The notes below the pieces were generated by a model. That model saw only the letters and a program-made list of their open reading frames with translations, made no database searches and had not been told where the DNA came from. Both the position numbers and the translations under genes were made by a program. Shown one piece after another: positions 16,659-25,626 of a stretch of 64,000 nt of DNA; within the stretch, counting starts at the first letter, position 1, and every line of letters begins with the position of its first letter. This DNA comes from Nocardioides mangrovi (GTDB taxonomy: Bacteria > Actinomycetota > Actinomycetes > Propionibacteriales > Nocardioidaceae): positions 1 to 64,000 of the forward strand of contig NZ_JAIQZJ010000008.1 of assembly GCF_020073815.1 (NCBI RefSeq). Direction: 5' to 3'.

Positions 16659-18022
16659 GCGGGCTGACCGTCCTCGCCATCGACACACCCTCCCTCGGCG
16701 ATCGCAGCTACCTCGTGCACGACGGCGAGGTCGCGTTCGTGATCGACCCCCAGCGGGACGTCGACCGGGTGCTCGACCTCCTGGCCGCGCACGACGTCCG
16801 GCTGACCGACGTCTTCGAGACCCACCTCCACAACGACTACGTCACCGGCGGCCTCGCGCTCGCGGAGCTCACCGACGCGACCTACCACGTCAACGCGGCC
16901 GACGACGTCGCCTACCGCCGGCAGCCGATCTCCGACGGCGAGGTCGTCGAGGTCGGCCAGCGGATGCGGGTGACGGCGCTGGCCACGCCGGGCCACACCT
17001 TCACCCACCTCAGCTACGCCCTGGCCGACACCGTGACCGGAGAGGACGTCGGCGTGTTCACCGGCGGCTCGCTCCTCTACGGCGCCACCGGGCGGCCCGA
17101 CCTCCTGGGCCCCGACCACACGGACGCGCTCGTGCGTCACCAGCACGCGTCGGCGCACCGGCTCGCGGAGCTGCTGCCCGATGACGCCGCCGTCTTCCCG
17201 ACGCACGGGTTCGGATCGTTCTGCTCGGCCACCCAGGCCGAGGGGGAGTCATCCACGATCGGCCACGAGCGCCGGACCAACCCGGTGCTGACCCTCGACG
17301 AGGAGGCGTACGTCGAGGACCTGCTGGCCGGCCTCGACGCCTGGCCCGCCTACTACGCCCACATGGGTCCGGCCAACGCAGCCGGACCGCAGGCCCCCGA
17401 CCTGACCCCGCCCGCGACGGCCGACGCCGATGAGCTGCGCCGCCGTATCCAGGCGGGCGAGTGGGTCGTCGACCTCCGCAACCGCACCGCCTTCGCCGCC
17501 GGTCACGTCCCGGGGACCTTCAACATCGGCCGCGAGGACCAGTTCGCGACGTACCTCGGCTGGCTGATCCCCTGGGGCACGCCGCTGACGATCCTCGGTG
17601 AGACCCGGGAGGACGTCGCCTGGGCGCAGCGCGAGCTGGTCCGGATCGGCATCGACCGGCTCGCCGCGCAGGCAACCGGCGACCCGGAGCGGTGGGCGCC
17701 GGGGCGCCTCGAGGACTTCCCGACCGCGACCTTCGCCGACCTCGCCCACGTCCGTCACCACCGCGAGGTGGTGGTGCTCGACGTCCGGCGTGACCAGGAG
17801 CGCGCCGAGAGCGCCATCGCGGGCTCGGTCGGGATCCCGATCCACGAGGTCCTGGTGCGGCTCGACGAGGTGCCGCGCGCCGAGGTCTGGGTGCACTGCG
17901 CCGCGGGCTACCGCGCGTCGATCGTCGCCTCGATCCTGGCCGCCGCCGGCCACCGGGTCGTGGCGGTCGACGACGAGTTCGGCAACGCCGCGCCCGCGGG
18001 TCTCCCGATGGTCGCGGCCTGA
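16655..18022 (+). CDS. MBL-fold persulfide dioxygenase-like protein with C-terminal rhodanese domains
   Basis: A 455-residue CstB/ETHE1-like fusion. The N-terminal metallo-beta-lactamase domain has THLHNDYVTGG (H-x-H-x-D), TPGHTFTHLSY and PTHGFGSFC. Two rhodanese-like domains follow: one near 255-345 without an obvious catalytic Cys (VDLRNRTAFAAGHVPGTF), and one near 365-450 with the loop HCAAGYRAS carrying the Cys. Such proteins oxidise persulfides to sulfite or thiosulfate. The usual ETHE1-type FTGD acidic metal ligand is FTGG here. The GTG/ATG upstream of 16655 is rejected in favour of the ATGA-coupled start. Confidence 0.88.
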   Translation: MSGLTVLAIDTPSLGDRSYLVHDGEVAFVIDPQRDVDRVLDLLAAHDVRLTDVFETHLHNDYVTGGLALAELTDATYHVNAADDVAYRRQPISDGEVVEVGQRMRVTALATPGHTFTHLSYALADTVTGEDVGVFTGGSLLYGATGRPDLLGPDHTDALVRHQHASAHRLAELLPDDAAVFPTHGFGSFCSATQAEGESSTIGHERRTNPVLTLDEEAYVEDLLAGLDAWPAYYAHMGPANAAGPQAPDLTPPATADADELRRRIQAGEWVVDLRNRTAFAAGHVPGTFNIGREDQFATYLGWLIPWGTPLTILGETREDVAWAQRELVRIGIDRLAAQATGDPERWAPGRLEDFPTATFADLAHVRHHREVVVLDVRRDQERAESAIAGSVGIPIHEVLVRLDEVPRAEVWVHCAAGYRASIVASILAAAGHRVVAVDDEFGNAAPAGLPMVAA

Positions 18023-18032
18023 GGGGACTGCC

Positions 18033-18833
18033 GTGCACCTGGTCATCGCGCTGCTGGCCGGCGCCCTCATCGGCATCAGCCTGGGCGCCCTCGGCGGGGG
18101 CGGCTCGATCCTGGCCGTGCCCGTGCTGGTCTTCGGCCTCGGTCAGACCGCCCAGCAGGCGACGACCGGCTCGCTGGTCGTGGTCGGGACCGGGGCCCTC
18201 ATCGGCCTGGTCGCCGCCCACCGCCAGGGGACCGTCCTGCTCGCCCGCGGGCTGGGCTTCGCCGGCGTCGCCGTCCTCGGCGCCGCGGTCGGTGCGAAGG
18301 CGTCGGTGCACGTGCCCGATCAGGTGCTGCTCGGGGCCTTCAGCGTGCTGATGATCGTGGTCGCCACCCTGATGGCGGTGCGGCAGGTGCGCGGAGGTGC
18401 GTCGTACGACGGCCGCCCGGACGCGCTCGAGCCGGTGATCCACCTGCACCCCTTCGCCTGCCAGTGCCCCCGGGCCCTCAAGCTCGTCGTGACCGCGACC
18501 GCCGTGGGGCTGCTGACCGGCTTCCTCGGCGTCGGCGGCGGCTTCCTCGTCGTACCCGCGCTGGCGCTCGTCCTCGGCCTGCCGCTGCGGCAGGCCGCGG
18601 GCACGTCGCTGGCCGTGATCGCCGTGACCAGCGCGGTCGCCCTCGGCGTCCGAGCGGGCGTCGGCGCCCACCCCGACTGGGGGCTGGTGCTCCCCCTCGC
18701 CGCCGCGGCGGCCGCCGGCTCCGTGCTCGGCAGCCGGATCGCCGCCCGCACCGACACCCGTCGTCTCGGCCAGGCGTTCACCGCCCTGGTCGCCGTCATC
18801 GCCGTCGGCACCGCCGCGACCGTCCTGTCCTGA
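18033..18833 (+). CDS. TauE/SafE-family sulfite/thiosulfate exporter
   Basis: A 266-residue membrane protein with the two repeated glycine-rich halves of TauE/SafE: GALIGISLGALGGGGSILAVP near residue 10 and GLLTGFLGVGGGFLVVPAL near 155, with about eight hydrophobic segments. In cst-type operons this protein removes the sulfite or thiosulfate made by the persulfide dioxygenase. GTG start at 18033, with GAGGGG 7 nt upstream and only 10 nt after the dioxygenase stop. The longer in-frame reading through the upstream gene is a shadow. Confidence 0.9.
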   Translation: MHLVIALLAGALIGISLGALGGGGSILAVPVLVFGLGQTAQQATTGSLVVVGTGALIGLVAAHRQGTVLLARGLGFAGVAVLGAAVGAKASVHVPDQVLLGAFSVLMIVVATLMAVRQVRGGASYDGRPDALEPVIHLHPFACQCPRALKLVVTATAVGLLTGFLGVGGGFLVVPALALVLGLPLRQAAGTSLAVIAVTSAVALGVRAGVGAHPDWGLVLPLAAAAAAGSVLGSRIAARTDTRRLGQAFTALVAVIAVGTAATVLS

Positions 18834-18867
18834 ACCTCACTACCTGCCACCACGAGAAGGAACTCTC

Positions 18868-21018
18868 ATGACCACCACCCACGAGCGGGTCCCCGCCTCT
18901 GCGACGGTCCGCCCCGGGCCGCTGGGCCGGCTGGGCGTCGCCGTCACCAACCATGCGCGCCTGACCACCGTCGTCTGGCTGCTGGTCGTCGTCGGCCTCG
19001 GCATCTTCGCCCCGCGCGTCGAGGCCGAGCTCTCCGGCGCCGGCTGGCAGGCCAACGGCTCCGACTCGGTCGCCGCCCGCGAGCTCGCCCAGGAGCACTT
19101 CGGCGGCAACGCCAGCTCCGCGCTCCAGGTCGTCGTGCACGACCCGGACGGCAACGTGACCGAGGGCGACGGCGCTCAGGTGCTCGCCGCGGCCACGGCG
19201 CTGCTCGAGGCCGACTCGCGCATCGGTGACGTCATCCAGCCGCAGGCCGGTGCCACGCTGAGCCAGGACGGGCACACCGCCGTCCTGCTGGCCGGCGCGA
19301 ACGCCTCGACCGACGAGATGGTCAAGGCCGCCACGGACCTGACCGAGCCGCTGCAGGAGCTCTCCACCGGCAGCGTCGAGGTGCACCCGACCGGTGCCTC
19401 GCAGCTGTGGGCGGACTTCAACGAGGCCAACCTCACCGCGATGATGAAGTCGGAGATGCTCTCCTGGCCGGTGACCCTGGCGATCCTGGTCGTCGCCTTC
19501 GGTGCGCTCGTCGCCGCCGGCCTGCCGCTGCTGCTCACCCTCGCCGGCCTGGTCGCGTCGGCGGGCTCGCTGGTGCTGCTCAACCACCTGTTCCCGGTCT
19601 CCATCTGGGCGATGAACTTCGCGATGATGTTCGCCCTCGCGCTGGGCATCGACTACGCGCTCTTCCTCGTCGTCCGCTACCGCGCCGCCCGCATGGGTCA
19701 CGACCGGCCGATCGCCGACGCGATCGCGGAGACCATGGACACCGCCGGCAAGGCCGTGCTGCTGTCCGGCATCACGGTGCTGGTCTCGCTGTCGGCCGTG
19801 ATGCTGGTGCCGTCGCCGGCGTTCCGCTCGATGGCCGGCGGCATCATGCTCGCCGTCGTGTTCGTGCTCGCCGCGACGCTCACGCTGCTGCCGCTGGTGC
19901 TCGCGAAGCTCGACCTGCGGATCAACAAGTTCGCCCTCACGTGGGTCCACACCGGTGAGCACCGCTCAGCGCGCTTCGCGGCCTGGGGCGAGCGGCTGTG
20001 GCGCAACCCGTGGCTGTACGGCGCGGGCGCGCTCGTCGTGCTGCTGGCGCTGGCCGCCCCGATCCTGGGCCTGAAGACCGCGATGCCCTCGATCAAGGTG
20101 CTGCCCGAGGACGCCAGCGCGCGTGTCGGCTACGACATCGTCAAGGACGCCTTCGGCTCCGGTGCGCCCGGCACCCTGCAGATCATCGTGCCGCAGGCGC
20201 AGGCCGACGAGGCTGCCGCCGTACTCGCCGACGACCCCGGCATCGCCGGAGCCATGCCGGCCCAGCCGTCCACCGACGGCAGCGACCTGGTGCTGATCGC
20301 GGCCGTGCCGACCGTGGACCCGTCCGACCCGGCCCTGTCCGACACCGTCGACCGGCTGCGGGACGACCTGCCGCCGCGCGCCCTCGTGGGTGGCGCCGCC
20401 GTCGAGAACCTCGACCTCAAGGCCCAGCTCGACGCGTCGACGCCGCTGGTGCTGGCCGTGGTGCTCGGACTCGGCTTCCTGCTGCTGCTCGTCGCGCTGC
20501 AGGCGCCGCTGATCGCGCTCCTCGGCACGCTCGCGAGCCTGCTCTCCACGGCCGCAGCGTTCGGCGTCTCGCGCCTGGTCTTCCAGGAGGGCTGGGGCAG
20601 CGGTCTCCTCGGCTTCGAGCACCAGGGCTTCCTGGACGCGTGGGCGCCGGTCTTCTTCTTCGCCATGATCTTCGCGATCGCGATGGACTACACCGTCTTC
20701 CTGCTCGCCTCGGCCAAGGAGCACTTCGAGGCCTCGGGCGACCCGCGGGAGGCGATGGTCGGCGCGCTCGCCCACTCCGGGCGGGTCATCTTCGCCGCCG
20801 CCGCGGTGATGGTCGCGGTGTTCTTCACCTTCTCCCTCTCCGGCCCGCTGCCGCCGAAGGAGATGGGCATCGTGCTCGGCGTCGCCGTCCTGCTGGACGC
20901 CTTCCTCGTCCGGCTGGTGCTGCTGCCCGTGCTGCTGCGCCTGACCGGCCGCGCCGCCTGGTGGTCGCCGGCCTGGCTGCGCCGCGTCCTGCCCGACATC
21001 CACTTCAGCCACGGCTGA
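18868..21018 (+). CDS. MMPL-family RND transporter
   Basis: A 716-residue membrane exporter with two repeats, each a membrane helix, an extracytoplasmic loop and five further helices. The helix-4 signature GIDYALFLVVRYRAAR lies near residue 255 and its counterpart AMDYTVFLLASAKEHF near 615; the Asp-Tyr pairs form the proton relay. MMPL proteins export lipids or hydrophobic compounds, so its place behind TauE in a sulfane-sulfur operon is unusual. Shine-Dalgarno AGAAGGA precedes the ATG, 34 nt after TauE, which argues for co-transcription. Confidence 0.9.
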   Translation: MTTTHERVPASATVRPGPLGRLGVAVTNHARLTTVVWLLVVVGLGIFAPRVEAELSGAGWQANGSDSVAARELAQEHFGGNASSALQVVVHDPDGNVTEGDGAQVLAAATALLEADSRIGDVIQPQAGATLSQDGHTAVLLAGANASTDEMVKAATDLTEPLQELSTGSVEVHPTGASQLWADFNEANLTAMMKSEMLSWPVTLAILVVAFGALVAAGLPLLLTLAGLVASAGSLVLLNHLFPVSIWAMNFAMMFALALGIDYALFLVVRYRAARMGHDRPIADAIAETMDTAGKAVLLSGITVLVSLSAVMLVPSPAFRSMAGGIMLAVVFVLAATLTLLPLVLAKLDLRINKFALTWVHTGEHRSARFAAWGERLWRNPWLYGAGALVVLLALAAPILGLKTAMPSIKVLPEDASARVGYDIVKDAFGSGAPGTLQIIVPQAQADEAAAVLADDPGIAGAMPAQPSTDGSDLVLIAAVPTVDPSDPALSDTVDRLRDDLPPRALVGGAAVENLDLKAQLDASTPLVLAVVLGLGFLLLLVALQAPLIALLGTLASLLSTAAAFGVSRLVFQEGWGSGLLGFEHQGFLDAWAPVFFFAMIFAIAMDYTVFLLASAKEHFEASGDPREAMVGALAHSGRVIFAAAAVMVAVFFTFSLSGPLPPKEMGIVLGVAVLLDAFLVRLVLLPVLLRLTGRAAWWSPAWLRRVLPDIHFSHG

Positions 21019-21047
21019 GCCTCCCCCTCCCGAAAGGATCTCCACCC

Positions 21048-21212
21048 ATGTGTCGACCCGTCAGCTGCCGCCGATGCGGCAAGACCACCTGGTCCGGTTG
21101 CGGCCTGCACGTCGACCAGGTCATGGCCGGCGTACCGAAGGCGGACCGCTGCCCGGGCCACGACGACGAGCCGCGGTCCGGCCTCCTCTCGCGGCTGCTG
21201 CGCCGCGGCTGA
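21048..21212 (+). CDS. Small cysteine-rich conserved protein (54 aa)
   Basis: A 54-residue protein with SCRRCGKTTWSGCGLHVDQV near the N-terminus and RCPGHD near residue 35. The CxxCGKTTWxGCGxH pattern looks like a zinc ribbon or knuckle and is widely conserved in bacteria and some fungi, but no function is established to my knowledge. GAAAGGA Shine-Dalgarno 9 nt before the ATG; 29 nt after the MMPL stop, so likely the last gene of the sulfur operon. Its five cysteines would suit metal or sulfane-sulfur binding (inference). Confidence 0.75.
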   Translation: MCRPVSCRRCGKTTWSGCGLHVDQVMAGVPKADRCPGHDDEPRSGLLSRLLRRG

Positions 21213-21219
21213 GGGTTGA

Positions 21220-21250
21220 GCCTCAGGTTAACGATCGCTAACCTGAGGCC
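21220..21250 (+). promoter_or_regulatory. TetR operator and leaderless promoter of the acyl-CoA carboxylase operon
   Basis: A near-perfect 30-bp palindrome (21220-21249, 11-bp perfect arms, palindromic CGATCG in the spacer). Its core GGTTAAC-N6-TAACC equals the element before the TetR gene at 14720. TAACCT (21239-21244) serves as -10 hexamer 6 nt ahead of the GTG at 21251, so repressor binding would cover the promoter completely. Confidence 0.75.
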
Positions 21251-22783
21251 GTGACCCAGATGAAGGAGCTCGTCGACGACCTCCGCGGGCGGCTGGCGAC
21301 CGCTCGGCAGGGCGGCAGCGAGGCGGCCCGGAAGAAGCACACCGACCGCGGGAAGCTGCTGGTCCGCGACCGGGTCGACCGCCTGCTCGACCCGGGCAGC
21401 CCGTTCCTCGAGCTGAGCCCGCTCGCCGCGCACGACATGTACGGCGAGCTCGGCACCAGTCCCGTGCCGTCGGCCGGTGTCGTCACCGGCATCGGCCGGG
21501 TGCAGGGCCGCGAGGTCGTCGTCGTCGCCAACGACGCGACCGTCAAGGGCGGCACCTACTACCCGATGACGGTCAAGAAGCACCTGCGTGCCCAGACGAT
21601 CGCGAGCGACAACCACCTGCCGTGCGTCTACCTCGTCGACTCCGGCGGCGCGTTCCTGCCGATGCAGGACGAGGTCTTCCCCGACCGCGAGCACTTCGGC
21701 CGGATCTTCTTCAACCAGGCCAACCTCTCCGCGCGGGGCATCCCGCAGATCGCCAGCGTCATGGGCTCCTGCACGGCCGGCGGCGCCTACGTCCCGGCGA
21801 TGTCGGACGAGACCGTGATCGTGCGCAACCAGGGCACGATCTTCCTCGGCGGCCCGCCGCTGGTGAAGGCCGCGACGGGCGAGGTCGTCACGGCCGAGGA
21901 GCTCGGCGGTGGCGACGTCCACGCCCGCACCTCCGGTGTGGTCGACCACCTCGCCGAGGACGACGCCCACGCGCTCGCGATCGTGCGCAGCATCGTCGGC
22001 ACGCTGCCCCGGCCGGGCGCCGCGCCCTGGCCGGTCGAGCCGGTCGAGGAGCCGCACGAGGACCCGAGCACCCTCTACGACGTCGTGCCCGCCGACACGC
22101 GCACGCCGTACGACGTGCGCGAGGTGATCCGCCGCGTCGTGGACGGCAGCCGCTTCCACGAGTTCAAGAAGCTGTACGGCGACACCCTGGTCACGGGCTT
22201 CGCGCACATCTGGGGCCACCCGGTCGGCATCGTCGCCAACAACGGCATCTTGTTCAGCGAGTCCGCGCTCAAGGGCGCGCACTTCATCGAGCTCTGCAAC
22301 CAGCGCGGCATCCCGCTGGTCTTCCTGCAGAACATCACCGGCTTCATGGTCGGCCGCGAGTACGAGAACGGCGGCATCGCCAAGGACGGCGCCAAGCTGG
22401 TCACCGCGGTCGCGTGCTCGGTCGTCCCGAAGTTCACCGTCGTCATCGGCGGCTCGTTCGGCGCCGGCAACTACGGCATGTGCGGCCGCGCCTACGACCC
22501 GCGCTTCCTCTGGATGTGGCCCAACGCCCGGATCTCCGTGATGGGCGGCGAGCAGGCCGCGTCGGTGCTCGCGACCGTCGCCGGCAAGCCCGACGACGAG
22601 GACTTCAAGGCCCCGATCCGCGAGCAGTACGAGACCCAGGGCTCGCCCTACTACGCCTCCGCCCGGCTCTGGGACGACGGCATCATCGACCCCGCCGACA
22701 CCCGGCGCGTCCTGGGCATGGGCCTCGCGGCCGCCGCCAACGCACCCGTCCCCGCGCCGTCGTACGGCGTCTTCCGCATGTGA
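21251..22783 (+). CDS. Acyl-CoA carboxylase beta subunit (carboxyltransferase), methylcrotonyl-CoA type
   Basis: A 510-residue biotin-dependent carboxyltransferase. Visible are the carboxybiotin and acyl-CoA oxyanion loops of the family, for instance [16 protein letters not shown] near residue 173 and [34 protein letters not shown] near 400. Adjacent biotin carboxylase and HMG-CoA lyase genes indicate leucine degradation via 3-methylcrotonyl-CoA rather than fatty-acid synthesis. It starts with GTG in a leaderless TetR-controlled promoter. The stop is 17 nt before the alpha subunit. Confidence 0.9.
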   Translation: MTQMKELVDDLRGRLATARQGGSEAARKKHTDRGKLLVRDRVDRLLDPGSPFLELSPLAAHDMYGELGTSPVPSAGVVTGIGRVQGREVVVVANDATVKGGTYYPMTVKKHLRAQTIASDNHLPCVYLVDSGGAFLPMQDEVFPDREHFGRIFFNQANLSARGIPQIASVMGSCTAGGAYVPAMSDETVIVRNQGTIFLGGPPLVKAATGEVVTAEELGGGDVHARTSGVVDHLAEDDAHALAIVRSIVGTLPRPGAAPWPVEPVEEPHEDPSTLYDVVPADTRTPYDVREVIRRVVDGSRFHEFKKLYGDTLVTGFAHIWGHPVGIVANNGILFSESALKGAHFIELCNQRGIPLVFLQNITGFMVGREYENGGIAKDGAKLVTAVACSVVPKFTVVIGGSFGAGNYGMCGRAYDPRFLWMWPNARISVMGGEQAASVLATVAGKPDDEDFKAPIREQYETQGSPYYASARLWDDGIIDPADTRRVLGMGLAAAANAPVPAPSYGVFRM

Positions 22784-22802
22784 TCGCCGGAGTGATGACC
22801 TG

Positions 22803-24542
22803 ATGTTCGAGCACGTCTTCATCGCCAACCGCGGCGAGATCGCCGCCCGGGTCGCCCGCACCTGCCACCGCCTCGGCATCGAGGCGACGGTCAGCAGCGG
22901 CGACTACCTCGACGTCGAGGCCCAGGTCGCCCAGGCGCTCGCCGCCGGAGCCCAGGCCGTGCACCCGGGCTACGGCTTCCTGTCCGAGAACCCCACCTTC
23001 GCCCGCGCCGTCGCCGATGCCGGGCTCACCTGGATCGGCCCGCCGCCCGAGGCGATGGAGGCGATGGCGCGCAAGGACCACGCCCGCGAGATCGCCGTGG
23101 CGGCCGGGGTTCCGGTCGTGCCCCGTGGTGAGGACGCCGCCAAGAACTGGAATGGCCCCGTGCTGGTGAAGGCGGCTGCCGGCGGTGGCGGCAAGGGCAT
23201 GCGCGTCGTCCGCGAGGAGGGCGAGCTCGAGGAGGCCAAGGCCGCCGCGGCCCGCGAGGCGCGCAGCGCCTTCGGCGACGACACCCTGCTGATCGAGAAG
23301 TACGTCGAGCGCGGTCGGCACATCGAGGTCCAGGTGATGGCCGACGCCCACGGTGACGCGATCCACCTCTGGGAGCGCGACTGCTCCACCCAGCGCCGGC
23401 ACCAGAAGGTGCTCGAGGAGGCCCCCGCGCCGACCATCTCGGCCGAGGTGCGCGCGGTCGTGACCAGCAGCGCCGTCGCCCTGACCAAGCAGGTCGGCTA
23501 CCGCAATGCGGGCACCGTCGAGTTCCTGCTCGACGTCGACACCGACGAGGTCTACTTCCTGGAGATGAACACCCGCCTCCAGGTCGAGCACCCCGTCACC
23601 GAGATGATCACCGGCCTCGACCTGGTCGAGATCCAGCTCCGCGTCGCGGCCGGTGAGCCGCTGCCGGTCGCCCAGGAGGACGTCACCGTCACCGGGCACG
23701 CCATCGAGGCGCGGGTCTACGCCGAGGACTCGTTCGGGGGCTTCCTACCCCAGGCGGGCACGGCGACGTACGTCGCGTGGCCGACCGAGGTCCGGGTCGA
23801 CGAGGACCTGGAGAGCGGCCAGGTCGTGTCCACGGCGTACGACCCGATGCTCGGCAAGGTGATCGCCCACGGCGCGAGCCGCGAGGAGGCGCGCCTGGCG
23901 CTGGTCGACGCGCTCGACGCGACCGCGATCCTCGGGCTGATCACCAACACCGGCTTCCTGCGGGCGCTGGTGGCCAGCGAGGAGTTCCGCGACGCCACCA
24001 TCGACACCGCGTGGCTCGACCGCAACGAGGTCCCGGCGCCCGACCCCGGCCCCGCCCGCGAGGCCGCCGCGTGGGAGGTCTTCCGCGCACGTCGCGAGGA
24101 GCACGGCCCGTTCGCGAGCGACGGCTTCCGCCTGGGCGCCGACCCGGCGCCGGTCGTCATCGACCTCGACGAGCCGGTGCGGCTCGACGGCCCGGAGCCG
24201 CGCGACCGACCGGCCGCCGACGTGCGCAGCGACCGCGTCGAGGTGGTCCACCAGGGGCAGCGGTTCGTCTTCCAGCGTCCCGACGTCTTCGGCGACCACG
24301 CCGTGGACCTCGGCGACGGCGCGATCACGAGCCCGATGCCGGGCACCGTGCTCGACGTCCGGGTCGCCGACGGCGACCGGGTCGAGGCCGGTCAGGTCCT
24401 CGTCGTCCTGGAGGCGATGAAGATGGAGCTCTCGCTCAAGGCGCCCTTCGACGGCACCGTGTCCGGGCTGGCCGCGTCCACCGGCGCCCAGGTCGCCCTG
24501 GGCGCGACCCTCCTCCAGGTGGAGGGGGACGACGATGAGTGA
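22803..24542 (+). CDS. Biotin carboxylase/BCCP alpha subunit of the acyl-CoA carboxylase
   Basis: A 579-residue subunit: biotin carboxylase domain (IANRGEIAARV start, ATP-grasp KAAAGGGGKGMRVV, ETNTRLQVEHPVTE-type motif) and a C-terminal biotinyl domain with EAMKMEL, the Lys being biotinylated. It is clearly shorter than the usual 650-670 residues. About 24 residues normally present after the first beta strand (the AVYSDADAGARHV region) are absent, and the linker/BT region between about 400 and 500 is also small. Frame is intact, so either a divergent lineage or an in-frame deletion. ATG at 22803; overlaps the HMG-CoA lyase start by 8 bp. Confidence 0.85.
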   Translation: MFEHVFIANRGEIAARVARTCHRLGIEATVSSGDYLDVEAQVAQALAAGAQAVHPGYGFLSENPTFARAVADAGLTWIGPPPEAMEAMARKDHAREIAVAAGVPVVPRGEDAAKNWNGPVLVKAAAGGGGKGMRVVREEGELEEAKAAAAREARSAFGDDTLLIEKYVERGRHIEVQVMADAHGDAIHLWERDCSTQRRHQKVLEEAPAPTISAEVRAVVTSSAVALTKQVGYRNAGTVEFLLDVDTDEVYFLEMNTRLQVEHPVTEMITGLDLVEIQLRVAAGEPLPVAQEDVTVTGHAIEARVYAEDSFGGFLPQAGTATYVAWPTEVRVDEDLESGQVVSTAYDPMLGKVIAHGASREEARLALVDALDATAILGLITNTGFLRALVASEEFRDATIDTAWLDRNEVPAPDPGPAREAAAWEVFRARREEHGPFASDGFRLGADPAPVVIDLDEPVRLDGPEPRDRPAADVRSDRVEVVHQGQRFVFQRPDVFGDHAVDLGDGAITSPMPGTVLDVRVADGDRVEAGQVLVVLEAMKMELSLKAPFDGTVSGLAASTGAQVALGATLLQVEGDDDE

Positions 24543-25467
24543 GCTCCCCATGACCGTCCGCGTCGACGGCCTGCCGGACCGGGTGACGATCTACGAGGTC
24601 GGTCCCCGTGACGGCCTGCAGAACGAGAAGGCCCTGGTCGACACCGGCGTGAAGGCCGAGTTCGTACGCCGCCTCCTCGCCGCCGGGCTGCCGATCGTCG
24701 AGGCCACCAGCTTCGTCCACCCGCGGTGGGTGCCCCAGCTCGCCGACGCCGCCGACCTCATGGAGCTGCTCGGCCCCGCCGGGCAGGACTGCCCGGTGCT
24801 GGTGCCCAACGAGCGCGGCCTGGACCGCGCGCTCGAGCTCGGCGCCCGGCACATCGCGATCTTCGGCTCGGCCACCGAGACCTTCGCGCAGAAGAACCTC
24901 AACCGGAGCCTCGACGAGCAGTTCGCCATGTTCGAGCCGACGGTGCGCCGCGCCCGCGACGCCGGCCTCGACGTCCGCGCCTACGTCTCGATGTGCTTCG
25001 GCGACCCGTGGGCGGGTGCGGTCCCGGTCGACCAGGTGGTCGGCGTCGGCAAGCGGCTCTTCGACCTCGGCGCCAGCCAGCTCAGCCTCGGCGACACGAT
25101 CGGCGTCGGTACGGCGGGCCACGTCACCGCGCTCGTCGGCGGCTTCACCGAGGCCGGCATGAGCATCGACCAGCTCGCCATGCACTTCCACGACACCTAC
25201 GGCCAGGCCCTCGCCAACACGCTCTCCGCGCTGCGGGCCGGGATCACGACGTACGACGCCAGCGCCGGCGGCCTCGGCGGCTGCCCCTACGCCAAGAGCG
25301 CGACCGGCAACCTCGCCACCGAGGACCTGGTCTGGATGCTCACCGGCCTCGGCATCGAGCACGGCGTCGACCTCCAGCAGGTCGTCGACACCAGCGTGTG
25401 GATGGCCGGCCAGCTCGGCCGGCCGAGCCCATCCGCGGTGGTGCGGGCGCTCGCCGGCTCGGACTAG
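24535..25467 (+). CDS. Hydroxymethylglutaryl-CoA lyase
   Basis: A 310-residue TIM-barrel lyase splitting HMG-CoA into acetoacetate and acetyl-CoA, the last step of leucine degradation. It shows the N-terminal YEVGPRDGLQNE motif, the metal-binding HFHDTYGQALAN segment (near 220) and the catalytic-Cys loop GGLGGCPYAKSATGN. Translationally coupled to the alpha carboxylase subunit (8-bp overlap) and controlled from the TetR-type operator at 21220. Start ATG at 24535 is preferred over the in-frame ATG five codons later because of the overlap. Confidence 0.93.
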   Translation: MSELPMTVRVDGLPDRVTIYEVGPRDGLQNEKALVDTGVKAEFVRRLLAAGLPIVEATSFVHPRWVPQLADAADLMELLGPAGQDCPVLVPNERGLDRALELGARHIAIFGSATETFAQKNLNRSLDEQFAMFEPTVRRARDAGLDVRAYVSMCFGDPWAGAVPVDQVVGVGKRLFDLGASQLSLGDTIGVGTAGHVTALVGGFTEAGMSIDQLAMHFHDTYGQALANTLSALRAGITTYDASAGGLGGCPYAKSATGNLATEDLVWMLTGLGIEHGVDLQQVVDTSVWMAGQLGRPSPSAVVRALAGSD

Positions 25468-25626
25468 TGCCGCGGGAGAAAGGTCGTTGGACGGTTCGAG
25501 CCGCCATGGCACGCACCTGGCTGCGTTGGCATCGCTGGAGCTACGCCCGGTAGCCCGGCGCGACGCCGCCTTGCCAGGCACGCACCCTGACGACACCAAG
25601 CATCCAGATACTTTCCACCCGCGACA

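Noticed and set aside
25506..25553. Small ORF of 15 codons (Trp/Arg rich) after the HMG-CoA lyase gene
   Set aside because: No Shine-Dalgarno or promoter, and the next gene is on the other strand, so it cannot be a leader peptide for it.
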